Shown here in pieces: positions 8,406-18,100 of a stretch of 59,714 bases of DNA. Numbering within the stretch: the first letter of the stretch is position 1; every line of letters begins with the position of its first letter. This stretch comes from Bacteroidales bacterium (GTDB lineage Bacteria > Bacteroidota > Bacteroidia > Bacteroidales > P3), in the NCBI GenBank assembly GCA_017647785.1, contig JAGCJW010000011.1, positions 1 through 59,714 on the forward strand. The letters are read 5' to 3'. Below the pieces are notes generated by a model that saw only the letters and a list, made by a program, of their open reading frames with translations, made no database searches and was not told the origin of the DNA. Both the position numbers and the translations under genes were made by a program.

Positions 8406-10187
8406 ATGCAAAAAACTGCTCCTGTTTACACAGAAAAAAGTAATTGTCAAGACTGTTACAGATGCGTAAAAGCCTGTCCTGTTAAAGCGATTAAATTAGA
8501 ATCTGGTTCAGCTTCAATTGTTCCAGATTTATGCATATATTGTGGTACATGTACCCTAATATGTCCTAATGGTACAAAAAAAGTAAGAAACGATTTAGCC
8601 TTGTTGAAACAATCATTAATGAGACAAGAAAAAATAATTGTTTCATTAGCACCAAGTTACTTAAGTGAATATGCAAAAGAAGATATTCATAAAGTAATAG
8701 CAGCCTTTAAAGAAGCAGGTTTTTGGCAAGTTTCAGAAACAGCAATAGGAGCAGAAAAAGTTGCAGAAGCAACTAAAGCATGGATAGATGAACAACCAAA
8801 CGGTGTTTATATATCTTCTTGCTGTCCTTCAGCAGTACAATTAATAAAAAAATACTATCCGGAATATTCTTCATCAATAGTTCCTGTATTTTCACCTATG
8901 ATTACGCACTCTCTATTCTTAAAAAGCATATATCCAAATGTTAAAGTTGCGTTTGTAGGACCTTGTGCAGCAAAGAAATCAGAGATAGATCAATTTCATG
9001 ATAAAATAGATTTCGTATTAACATTCCAAGAAATTAAAGAATTGTTTGATGATATGGGAATCTATTTTGAGTTTATGCAACCAACAGAAGAAGACGTATT
9101 CTTCCCATTCAAAGCTTCAAAAGGAAATCTCTATCCGATAGATGGTGGAATGTTAACAAATATGATAGATAGTATTACAACAACAGAAGCACGCATAAAC
9201 CACAACACTGGAAATGTAGATGCAAGATATATGACTTTTTCAGGGGTACAAAATATACAAGAAATTCTTTCAGATTTTAAACAATTAGACCCAAGTTGTA
9301 AAACATTTTTGGAACTTATGACTTGTGAAGGGGGATGTATTAAAGGCCCTTGCTCAAACGAAAGTTATTCTTCTGCAACTAAACGTGTGCAAGTATTAAA
9401 AAATGTAAATACTTTTAAAACAGAACATAAGTACGAAGAAATTCTTAAAAACTTAGATATATCAGAAAGCTACGAATACATCAACGCAGTAGAACAAAAA
9501 GAATACACACAACAACAAATACAAGAAGCCCTAAAACGAGTAAATAAAAAGAGTGAAGCAGATGAATTAAACTGTGGAGGATGTGGCTATGATACTTGTA
9601 GATTATTTGCCAAAGCATTAATAGATGGAAGAGCAGAAAACGATATGTGTGTATCCTATATGCGTAAAATAGCACAAGATAAAACAAACATATTGCTAAA
9701 GAAAATACCACAAGGAATCGTAATCGTAGATGACAGCTTAAAGATAGTAGATGCTAATGAAATCTTTGCATCAATGCTTGGAGAAGAAGTAAAAAGTCTA
9801 TTTGATGCAAATCCAGGACTTAATGGTGCAGACATAACGAAACTAGTACCATTCCATAAATTCTTCTCATCAGTACTTAATACAGGAGTAGATGTTTTAG
9901 AACAAGACATAAGAGAAGGAGATAACTACTATGGATTATCAATATTCTCTGTACAAGATTACTCATTAGTATGTGGAATACTTCAAAACCTACATGCACC
10001 TGAAGTAAGAAAAGACATAGTTTTGAAGAGAACACAAGACGTCATTATGGAAAACATGAAAGTGGTACAAAAGATAGCATTTCTATTAGGAGAAAATGCA
10101 TCATACACCGAAGCAATGTTAAATTCCATAGTGGAATCACACCAAGATAAAGAAAAGAAAGATATACCATTGACTTTCGATCTATAA
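8406..10187 (+). CDS. sensory-type [FeFe]-hydrogenase with PAS domain (group C-like)
   Basis: The order of domains in 593 aa is: two [4Fe-4S] ferredoxin motifs (CQDCYRCVKACP and CIYCGTCTLICP, residues ~15-60), a hydrogenase large-subunit domain, a four-cysteine Fe-S domain (GGCGYDTCRLF, ~391) and a PAS domain (~430-530). H-cluster ligands are present in variant form: SSCCPSA (~138), GPCAAKK (~185) and TCEGGCIKGPC (~306). Such enzymes with PAS plus a linked phosphatase are the group C [FeFe]-hydrogenases thought to sense H2 rather than turn it over. The SpoIIE-type phosphatase 10 bp downstream fits that. The sensing role is inferred. Confidence 0.88.
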   Translation: MQKTAPVYTEKSNCQDCYRCVKACPVKAIKLESGSASIVPDLCIYCGTCTLICPNGTKKVRNDLALLKQSLMRQEKIIVSLAPSYLSEYAKEDIHKVIAAFKEAGFWQVSETAIGAEKVAEATKAWIDEQPNGVYISSCCPSAVQLIKKYYPEYSSSIVPVFSPMITHSLFLKSIYPNVKVAFVGPCAAKKSEIDQFHDKIDFVLTFQEIKELFDDMGIYFEFMQPTEEDVFFPFKASKGNLYPIDGGMLTNMIDSITTTEARINHNTGNVDARYMTFSGVQNIQEILSDFKQLDPSCKTFLELMTCEGGCIKGPCSNESYSSATKRVQVLKNVNTFKTEHKYEEILKNLDISESYEYINAVEQKEYTQQQIQEALKRVNKKSEADELNCGGCGYDTCRLFAKALIDGRAENDMCVSYMRKIAQDKTNILLKKIPQGIVIVDDSLKIVDANEIFASMLGEEVKSLFDANPGLNGADITKLVPFHKFFSSVLNTGVDVLEQDIREGDNYYGLSIFSVQDYSLVCGILQNLHAPEVRKDIVLKRTQDVIMENMKVVQKIAFLLGENASYTEAMLNSIVESHQDKEKKDIPLTFDL

Positions 10188-10197
10188 AACCACTACA

Positions 10198-11397
10198 ATG
10201 CAAAACAAAGAAAAACTATTTATAGAAGTAGGAAGCTATCAAAACAACAAACATAAAAACATTGTTTGTGGAGATTCAGTTTTACTACGCAAATGTACAG
10301 GTGAAAATCGTAATATAGCAGTACTTTCTGACGGATTGGGCAGTGGAGTTAAAGCTAATGTGTTATCAACTATGACTGCCTCAATGGCAATGAATTTTAG
10401 AGTAAGACATGAACCTATAGTACGCACCGTACAATCTATAATGAATACACTACCAGTAGATAGTGTAAGAAATATTAGTTACTCTACCTTTACAATAGTA
10501 GATGTAGACTCAAATGGAGAAGCAAAAATAGTAGAATATGACAATCCTCCATTAATCCTTGTAAGAAACGGTAAAGTAGAAGAAATCAAAGGTAGCGATA
10601 CAATAATACACAGAGGCGACAACAATGCAAACCTTGAAGAAAGACGCCTAAAACTATCAGACCTTAAACTACAAAAAGAAGATAGAATTATCTTTTTCTC
10701 AGATGGTGTAACACAATCAGGAATAGGTAATATGGATATGCCATTTGGTTGGGGAGAAGCAGTATATGACTTTATAGAAGATGTATTGAAACAAAACCCA
10801 CATATTTCTGCCAGAGAACTCTCAATGAAAATTGTGAAACAAGCCGAACTCAACGACATACTTCGACCAAAAGACGACACATCTTGCGTGGTAATGTATG
10901 TAAGAAAACCAAGAAAACTCTTAATCTGTACAGGACCACCATTTTCCGAAACAAAAGACAAATATCTTGCCGAAATCGTATCCTCATACGAAGGCAAGAA
11001 AATAGTTTGTGGAGGAACCACCTCACAAATCCTATCAAGAGAACTTAAAAAAGAAATAACCGTAAACATAGACGATATAGTAGCAGGACTTCCACCAAAA
11101 TCCGAAATGGAAGGAATAGACTTGATGACCGAAGGTATTATAACCTTAGGAGCATTAGTAGAAATCCTTCGTCAAGGTCCAACAACCGATCTTTCAGGAC
11201 AAGGACCAGCATGGGATATGCTAAGAATGATATTAGATGCCGACATAATAGACCTATTAGTTGGAACAAAAATCAACGTAGCACACCAAGACCCAAGCTT
11301 ACCAGTGGAACTTGAAATACGAAGAAACGTAGTAAAAAACATAGCTTCTCTATTAGAGAACAAATTTATGAAAGACGTAAAAATGCAATTTATATAA
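10198..11397 (+). CDS. SpoIIE/PP2C-type serine phosphatase
   Basis: A 399-aa protein. The N-terminal ~240 residues are a PP2C/SpoIIE domain with the metal-binding motifs LSDGLGSG (~40), FFSDGVT (~170) and DDTSCVV (~225). The C-terminal ~160 residues, from LICTGPPFSE on, are a domain I do not recognise that recurs behind such phosphatases in hydrogenase loci. It lies between the sensory and the catalytic hydrogenase genes and is the likely output of the sensor, acting on an unidentified phosphoprotein. No anti-sigma or STAS partner is seen nearby. Confidence 0.88.
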   Translation: MQNKEKLFIEVGSYQNNKHKNIVCGDSVLLRKCTGENRNIAVLSDGLGSGVKANVLSTMTASMAMNFRVRHEPIVRTVQSIMNTLPVDSVRNISYSTFTIVDVDSNGEAKIVEYDNPPLILVRNGKVEEIKGSDTIIHRGDNNANLEERRLKLSDLKLQKEDRIIFFSDGVTQSGIGNMDMPFGWGEAVYDFIEDVLKQNPHISARELSMKIVKQAELNDILRPKDDTSCVVMYVRKPRKLLICTGPPFSETKDKYLAEIVSSYEGKKIVCGGTTSQILSRELKKEITVNIDDIVAGLPPKSEMEGIDLMTEGIITLGALVEILRQGPTTDLSGQGPAWDMLRMILDADIIDLLVGTKINVAHQDPSLPVELEIRRNVVKNIASLLENKFMKDVKMQFI

Positions 11398-11414
11398 TAA
11401 AAACTTAAATAAAT

Positions 11415-11672
11415 ATGTTAAACGTAAGAATTTGTGTAGGCACTTACTGTTACATAACAGGAGGTGAAGAATTGGCAAAAATGAAAAAGAATTTGCCAGA
11501 AGACATTAAAGACAAAGTAGAAATGATAGGCTCAGCATGCTTAGGCTGTCATGACATGGAAGGCGTAGCAAAACCACCATACGCAAAAGTAGGAGATGTG
11601 CTAATACAAGAATGCACAGAAGAAAAACTGTTAGATGAAATCTACAGACAATTAGGAATGGAACGTAAATAA
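11415..11672 (+). CDS. second small thioredoxin-like [2Fe-2S] protein
   Basis: An 85-aa single-domain protein with four cysteines in the NuoE-like arrangement: C7 and C12 (CVGTYC), then CLGC about 30 residues on. It follows the phosphatase by 17 bp and precedes the catalytic hydrogenase by 21 bp. A role as its electron-transfer subunit is inferred. It is not a copy of the gene at 8148: the two share only fold and cysteine spacing. Confidence 0.83.
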   Translation: MLNVRICVGTYCYITGGEELAKMKKNLPEDIKDKVEMIGSACLGCHDMEGVAKPPYAKVGDVLIQECTEEKLLDEIYRQLGMERK

Positions 11673-11693
11673 AATACAAAAAGGTAAAAAGTA

Positions 11694-13115
11694 ATGGCAT
11701 TAAACAACGCAGTAGAAATAAGACGCGAAATACTAATGCGTCTATCAAAACTAATCTTAAACGATGAATTAGTAGAAAAGATAGACAGACTACCATTAGA
11801 AATGCGTCCAAAAGACAAAGAAAACACAAGATGTTGCGTACACAAAGAAAGAGCCGTATTGAAATACAAAACAATGGCAGTATTAGGCTTTAACGTGTAC
11901 GATGAAAAAGACGAATTAGACCCACTTTCACACTACGCAAAACTAGCACAAGAAAGAACAGACAAAACATCAGTAATGATGACCGTTGTTGATGAAGCAT
12001 GTTCATCATGTGTTAAAAACAACTACATAGTAACTAACCTATGTAGAGCATGTGTGGCAAGACCATGTACATACGCTTGTAAAAAAGGAGCAATATCAGT
12101 AGGCGAAAAACAAGCCAACATAGACACAGAAAAATGTGTAAACTGTGGAATGTGTATGGAAGCATGTCCATTCCACGCTATCATTTACCAACCAGTACCT
12201 TGCGAAGAAAGCTGTCCTGTAGGAGCAATCTCAAAAGACGAACACGGAATAGAACACATTGACCCAGACAAATGTATCTATTGTGGTAAATGTATGGTAG
12301 CATGTCCATTTGGAGCAATCTTTGAAAAAACATTCTTAATAGACATCTTCCGTGATATAAAAGAAGGCAAAAAAGTAGTAGCAATGGTTGCACCATCATT
12401 AGGAGGACAATTCAAAGCAGACTACGGAAAAGTACTTGCAGGAATCAAACAATTAGGATTCTTTGACGTAGTAGAAGTAGCCTTAGGAGCAAACATAACA
12501 ACAGACCACGAAAGAGAAGAATTCATAGAAAGACTTCACGAAGGAGCATCATTCATGACAACATCATGCTGTCCAAGTTGGATGAATCTTGTAAGAAAAC
12601 ACATGCCAGAAATGCAACAATACGTTTCTACAACACCTTCACCAATGGTTTATACAGCACGCCACGTAAGAGAACAATACCCAGATGCAAAAACAGTAAT
12701 GGTATCACCTTGCGTAGGAAAGAGAAGCGAAAGCTGCCTATATGACGAAGTAGATTACGTAATCTCATACGAAGAAATCGAAGCATTATTCAAAGCATCA
12801 AACATAGACCTTGAAGCATTAGAACCAATGCAATTAGATCCAAACATCGTAGGACACGGAAGAGGATTTGCAATGATAAGTGGAGTAACAGAATCTGTTA
12901 AACTTACAGCACCAGATCCAAACGCAATCAAAGAAGTCATAATAGACGGATTGAACAAACAAGTAATACGTCAATTAAAACAATATGCAAAAGCAGGACA
13001 ATGCCCAGGAAACTTCATAGAAGTAATGTCATGTCCAGGTGGTTGCGTAAACGGTTGCGACACAATCAACAATCCAAAAACAGCAGCACGTCAAATCCTT
13101 CCAACAACAAAATAA
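11694..13115 (+). CDS. [FeFe]-hydrogenase catalytic subunit (group B-like)
   Basis: A 473-aa iron-only hydrogenase (2 H+ + 2 e- = H2). The N-terminal part has a cysteine-rich region (CSSC, CRAC, CTYAC) and ferredoxin-type motifs CVNCGMCMEACP and CIYCGKCMVACP. H-cluster motifs are TSCCPSW (~290), SPCVGKRSE (~337) and MSCPGGCVNG (~444). The SPCVxKRSE and CPGGC forms are those of group B (CpIII-like) enzymes rather than the group A consensus. It is the last gene of the run and is followed by a terminator. HydE, HydF and HydG maturases are not in the window. Confidence 0.92.
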   Translation: MALNNAVEIRREILMRLSKLILNDELVEKIDRLPLEMRPKDKENTRCCVHKERAVLKYKTMAVLGFNVYDEKDELDPLSHYAKLAQERTDKTSVMMTVVDEACSSCVKNNYIVTNLCRACVARPCTYACKKGAISVGEKQANIDTEKCVNCGMCMEACPFHAIIYQPVPCEESCPVGAISKDEHGIEHIDPDKCIYCGKCMVACPFGAIFEKTFLIDIFRDIKEGKKVVAMVAPSLGGQFKADYGKVLAGIKQLGFFDVVEVALGANITTDHEREEFIERLHEGASFMTTSCCPSWMNLVRKHMPEMQQYVSTTPSPMVYTARHVREQYPDAKTVMVSPCVGKRSESCLYDEVDYVISYEEIEALFKASNIDLEALEPMQLDPNIVGHGRGFAMISGVTESVKLTAPDPNAIKEVIIDGLNKQVIRQLKQYAKAGQCPGNFIEVMSCPGGCVNGCDTINNPKTAARQILPTTK

Positions 13116-13137
13116 AGAAAAACCAAAACACACATAC

Positions 13138-13170
13138 AAAAGGGAGAACCAAAACGTTCTCCCTTTTTTT
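13138..13170 (+). terminator. terminator after the hydrogenase run
   Basis: AAAAGGGAGAAC (13138-13149) pairs perfectly with GTTCTCCCTTTT (13156-13167), with a 6-nt loop and a T tract. It separates the hydrogenase run from hcp. The remaining gap to 13288 contains three CAAAGAA-type motifs and no obvious TAnnTTTG promoter. Confidence 0.88.
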
Positions 13171-13288
13171 CTTTACATTACAAAAATAAATCAAAGAAAA
13201 AATAAAATAAATCAAAGAAAAAAATGAACAAACCAAAGAAATAAAATGTTAAGATAACAAAACTATTAACCAATAAAAAAAGAGAATT

Positions 13289-14908
13289 ATGTTTTGTTAT
13301 CAATGCCAAGAAACAGCCAATAATCAAGGCTGTAAAAAAGCAGGAGTATGCGGAAAAACCCCACACCTTGCAAACCAATTAGACGAACTGATATTTGAAG
13401 TCATAGAACTATCAGTATTAAACAACCACTTGCGTCAAACAAACCGAGACGACCTCCAAGCAAGCCGTCTTATAACCGATGCACTCTTCACCTCAATCAC
13501 CAATGCCAACTTTGACAGTGAAGCAGTCAGTACAAAAATCCATCAAATCCGAGACAAAAAACACGAACTCAAAAACATAGCACATCACTATTCCATACCA
13601 ATTCACGAACTAAAACTAAACTTCCTACCACCCATACTCGGACAAGCCTCAATCCAAACCGAAACCAACCAAGACATTAGAAGCCTAAAACAAACCATTA
13701 TCTATGGAATAAAAGGAGTAGCAGCCTATGTTGAGCACGCAAGACGTCTAGGCTATGAAGATGCAATAATCTACAAAACCATAGAAGAAACCCTATCACA
13801 AATACACAAAAAAGAAATAAGCCTAGAAAAACTACACTCATACCTATTAGGCGTAGGCGAACTCGGCCTAAAAGCAATGCACCTTTTAGACAAAGCCAAC
13901 ACAATAACCTTTGGCCACCCCGAACACACAACAATAAAATCCAACATAGGAGAACACCCCGGCATACTAGTAAGCGGACACGACCTACAAGATTTAAAAG
14001 AACTCCTTGACCAAACAACCGATAAAAATATCGACATTTACACACACGGAGAAATGCTACCAGCCCACGCCTACCCATACTTCAAAAAATACCCACACTT
14101 CAAAGGAAACTATGGCAACTCATGGTGGCAACAAACCAAAGAATTTGAAAAATTCAACGGACCAATACTACTAACAAGCAACTGCATAGTAGCACCACCA
14201 GCCAACGCAACCTACAAAGACCGACTCTTCACCACAGGCTCCACCTATCTAGAAGGCACACACCACATACCACTTCACCACGACACACAAACCAAAAACT
14301 TCCGCACCATAATAGCAAAAGCACACCAATGCAAGCCACCAGAACCAATAGACAATACCGAACTACACATAGGCTTTGCCCACCAACAACTCAGCAAACT
14401 AAAACCACAAATAATAAAATCCATACAAGACGGAGTGATTAAAAAAGTAGTCGTTATGGCAGGTTGCGATGGACGAATGCCATCAAGAGAATACTACACC
14501 GACTTTGCCAAAGCCCTACCATCAGACACACTAATCCTAACAGCAGGCTGCGCAAAATACCGCTACAACAAACAATACCTACAACCCAACGCCCAATTCC
14601 CAAGAGTAATAGACGCAGGACAATGCAACGACACCTACTCGCTAATACTCTTTGCAGACGAATTAAGAAAAGAATTAGGCCTAAAAGACCTAAACCAACT
14701 ACCAATAATCTATAACATAGCATGGTACGAACAAAAAGCAGTACTAATACTACTCACACTACTATCCTTAGGCATCAAGAACATAAAACTAGGCCCAACC
14801 ATACCAGCCTTTTTAAGTCCAAGCCTAATACAACTTCTGCAAAAAGAATACCACCTAAGCACAATCAACACAGTAGAAAAAGACCTAAAAGACTTTGGGT
14901 TAAAATAA
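13289..14908 (+). CDS. hcp: hybrid cluster protein (hydroxylamine reductase / NO reductase)
   Basis: Hcp contains a cubane and a hybrid Fe-S-O cluster and reduces NO or hydroxylamine under anaerobic nitrosative stress. The 539-aa protein starts with the cluster motif CYQCQETANNQGC and CGK. C-terminal hybrid-cluster ligand motifs (AGCDG, AGCAKYR, DAGQCND) are present. Its coding strand is very poor in T, with C or A at most third positions, quite unlike recJ or cas9 on either side (see findings). The hairpin at 14929-14978 ends it. Confidence 0.94.
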   Translation: MFCYQCQETANNQGCKKAGVCGKTPHLANQLDELIFEVIELSVLNNHLRQTNRDDLQASRLITDALFTSITNANFDSEAVSTKIHQIRDKKHELKNIAHHYSIPIHELKLNFLPPILGQASIQTETNQDIRSLKQTIIYGIKGVAAYVEHARRLGYEDAIIYKTIEETLSQIHKKEISLEKLHSYLLGVGELGLKAMHLLDKANTITFGHPEHTTIKSNIGEHPGILVSGHDLQDLKELLDQTTDKNIDIYTHGEMLPAHAYPYFKKYPHFKGNYGNSWWQQTKEFEKFNGPILLTSNCIVAPPANATYKDRLFTTGSTYLEGTHHIPLHHDTQTKNFRTIIAKAHQCKPPEPIDNTELHIGFAHQQLSKLKPQIIKSIQDGVIKKVVVMAGCDGRMPSREYYTDFAKALPSDTLILTAGCAKYRYNKQYLQPNAQFPRVIDAGQCNDTYSLILFADELRKELGLKDLNQLPIIYNIAWYEQKAVLILLTLLSLGIKNIKLGPTIPAFLSPSLIQLLQKEYHLSTINTVEKDLKDFGLK

Positions 14909-14928
14909 GCCTACTTTGATAAGAAAAA

Positions 14929-14978
14929 CCATAAAATTTAAAGCGACACTCGAAAGAGTGTCGCTTTAAATTTTATGG
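14929..14978. terminator. 23-bp perfect hairpin, probably a bidirectional terminator
   Basis: The arms 14929-14951 and 14956-14978 are perfect reverse complements around a GAAA tetraloop. The stem core is GCGACACTC/GAGTGTCGC with AT-rich outer parts. It lies between hcp (rightward) and the tracrRNA (leftward) and can serve both transcripts. Confidence 0.75.
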
Positions 14979-15030
14979 TAAAATAACTATATTTAGATAT
15001 TATTTTGTAGCTTTGTCGTTGCATACAAAG

Positions 15031-15116
15031 AAAAAAATACTCCCACGGAGTACGCAGGAGTTAGAAATCTTCGGCTTATAGCCTTATTGTGAAAAGTCTT
15101 TCACATAGTATCTTTG
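15031..15116 (-). ncRNA. tracrRNA of the type II-C system
   Basis: Read leftward, the order is the anti-repeat (15120-15086), a nexus hairpin GGCT-AGCC (15083-15073), a linker, and a terminator hairpin TACTCC/GGAGTA (15052-15038) with seven T (15037-15031). The anti-repeat pairs with the crRNA repeat in three blocks: TTCACAA at the start of the repeat, TGAAAG, and CAAAGATACTA, separated by small bulges. A promoter lies directly upstream. The predicted RNA is about 85 nt. It is short and divergent to cas9, which suits II-C. The 5' end is estimated from the promoter. Confidence 0.88.
15087..15116 (+). promoter_or_regulatory. cas9 promoter, embedded in the tracrRNA anti-repeat
   Basis: TTG (15087-15089), a gap of 19 bp, then TATCTTTG (15109-15116) is a perfect Bacteroidota promoter reading into cas9, with an expected start near 15122 and a leader of about 43 nt. 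The same motif with the same spacing occurs in every CRISPR repeat on the minus strand. Confidence 0.82.
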
Positions 15117-15119
15117 ATG

Positions 15120-15150
15120 CAAAAGTAGTAATAATTTTTAGAATAGCAAA
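15120..15150 (-). promoter_or_regulatory. tracrRNA promoter
   Basis: On the minus strand TTTG (15150-15147), a 19-bp gap and TACTTTTG (15127-15120) form a complete promoter pointing at the tracrRNA. Its -7 box is 3 bp from that of cas9 on the other strand, so RNA polymerase can hardly occupy both at once. Confidence 0.8.
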
Positions 15151-15164
15151 TAAAAAAAATAATT

Positions 15165-18100
15165 ATGGCAAAAATTTTAGGTCTTGATTTAGGAACAAAC
15201 TCAATAGGAATATCATTAAGAAATACAGATAACGGAGATAATTTAACTGAACAGTTAGAATTATTTAATTCCATAATATTTAAATCTGGTGTAGGAACAG
15301 GTAAAAGTGGAGAGTTTTCCTATGCGGCAGAAAGAACAAAAAAACGTTCGGCGAGGAGATTATATCAATCAAGAAAGTATAGAATTTGGGCAACTCTTGA
15401 ATTATTGATAAAAGAAGGTTATTGTCCTTTGTCAATGGAAGATTTAGAGAAATGGAGTAAATATGATAAAGAAAAAGGATTGAAAAGACAATATCCCATT
15501 CACGCAATAGAATTTGAACAATGGGTAAGATTAGATTTTAATGGAGATGGAATAGCTGATTATTCAAGTCCATATCAATTAAGAGCAGAGTTAATGCAAA
15601 GACAATTTGACTTTACAAATCAAATTGATAGATATAAATTAGGTAGAGCATTATATCATATTGCACAACATAGAGGTTTCAAAAGTAGCAAAGGAGAAAC
15701 GATAAAAGAACAAACACAAGAAGAATCAGCAAAAGAAATTGATGTTGTTGAATTAAAACAATCTGAAAGTAAGAAGTCTGGTAAATTAGTTGAATACATG
15801 ACTAAACACAATTTACATACTGTCGGTTGTGCTTTTGCAAGATTAGAAAAAGACGGAATAAGAATAAAAGCAAGCGAATATCAAGCAGTACGCTCTCAAT
15901 ACAAAAAAGAAATTGAAGCAATTTTTGAATTTCAAAACGGATTAAGTATAACATCAGAATTTTATAATCATATAATTAGCGAAAAGAAAGGAATAGGTAC
16001 AATATTCTATAAACGCCCATTGCGTTCACAAAAAGGAAATATAGGAAATTGTACATTAGAGCCAAACAAAGCACGTTGCCCTATAAGTCATCCTGAATTT
16101 GAAGAATATAGAGCATGGTGTTTTATAAATAACATTAGATATAGAGAAGATGTTAATGCTGAATGGAAAACACTGACCATAGAGCAAAAAAATAAACTCT
16201 TTAAAGATGAATTCTTGAAAGTAAAAACAAGTTTAAAATTCAAAGAAATAAGAGAATGGTTACAAAAAGAATTAGCATTGACTCTTGATTGTGAAAAAGA
16301 TAACAAAACAATAAATTATAAAGACAATACAAGCGTTTCTGCATGTCCTATTTCAGCAAGATTAAAGAATCTTTTAGGCGAAGATTATAAATATTGGGTA
16401 TTTGAAACAAAGAAAATCAGAATAAATAAAAAGACAGGAGAGCAACACTATATAAAATACAATTACATAGATCTTTGGCACATTTGTTTTTCTTTTGATG
16501 AAGAAGAAAATATTGAAGAAATATCAAAAGAATTATCATTTAGCGAGAAACAAACTAAGGGTTTAAAAACTATTTGGATGAAAATCCAACAAGGATATTC
16601 TTCTTTAAGTCTTAAAGCCATTAAGAATATAAATCAATTCTTAAAACAAGGAATACCTTATACAGATTCAGTGTTATTAGCAAAATTACCAGAATTATTA
16701 AAAGATAAATGGGAATTAGAAAAAGAGGTAATAATCGCAGAATTAAATAACATAATTAGAGAAAATCGTTTGATAAAGGAAATATACAATATAACAAACA
16801 ATCTTATTTCTAATTATAAATCATTAGACTACGAAGACCGATTTGCAGAACACAATACTCAATATAAATTGCAAGAACAAGATTATTCGGATATAGATAA
16901 AGTGTTGAAAACTCAATATACAGAGAAACAATGGACAAGTAAAACTAAACCTGAACAAGAATACATAAAAAGCGAAGTAACAAAACAATATCAAAACTTC
17001 TTTGCAAGTACAAAAAGAGATTATTGTATAATTCCAAAACTTTCAGAATCATTAGCAGAGTATTTATCTACAAAATACAAATTCTTAACTCCAAAAGACT
17101 TAAAAAAGATTTACCACCCTTCAATGATAGATATTTATCCTATGGCTAAAATAGAAAAAGTTGAAGAAGGTATATACTTAAAACAATTAGGAAGTCCTGT
17201 TATCCCAGCTTTGAAAAACCCAATGGCAATGCGAGTGTTACATACACTACGTTCGCAAATAAACACCTTACTCAAAGAAGGAAAGATAGATGAACATACT
17301 CGCATAGTTGTAGAAACAGCAAGAGAACTTAATGATGCGAATATGCGTTGGGCGATAGAAAAATATCAAGAAAAAAGAAATGATATAAACAAGGAAATAG
17401 AGAAGAAACTAAACGAACTTAATATAAAAGTAAACGATTCTGCTATTGATAAAGTTAGAATATGGACAGAGCAACAAGATATAGTTGATATAAAATCCGA
17501 AGAAAAGTCTAAAAAGACAAAAACGCAGTATAAGGAATCTGATTTTACTAAAATAAAATATCAACTATGGTCTGAGCAAGGATATAGATGTATTTATACA
17601 GGTAAATTTATAACTTTATCAGATTTATTTGAAGAAAACAAAGTGGAGATAGAACATACAATTCCACGAAGTAAGTCATTTGATGATTCTCTTTCAAATA
17701 AAACTATTTGTTATACACAATTTAATAGAGAAGTTAAAAAGAATCAATATCCTACGCAGTTGTCAAACTATAAAGATATTATTTTGCGTATTCAACCTTG
17801 GATTGAAAAAGTAAAAAGTTTAGAAGAAAGAATTCATTTTTGGAAAGATGAATCCAAAAAAGCACAAACTAAAGATAGAAAAGACCATTGTATTAGACAA
17901 GGTCATTTATGGAAAATGGAATATGATTATTGGAAAAAGAAAGTAGATACTTTTACAATGACGGAAGTGTCTTCTTCTTATCGTAATAACCAATTGAATG
18001 ATACAAGAATAATAACAAAATATGCTTATCATTATTTAAAAACATTATTTAATAAAGTTGATGTTCAAAAAGGAGAAGTTACTTCTGTATTTAGAAAGAT

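Noticed and set aside
10479..11069. Long minus-strand open frames opposite the phosphatase, sensory hydrogenase and hcp genes
   Set aside because: They lie fully inside well-supported genes on the other strand. The T-poor codon use there removes stop codons from the complement, which explains their length.
13289..14908. hcp as a recently transferred gene because of its base use
   Set aside because: The shift builds up gradually within the preceding operon, whose first genes look native, so transfer of hcp alone does not explain it.
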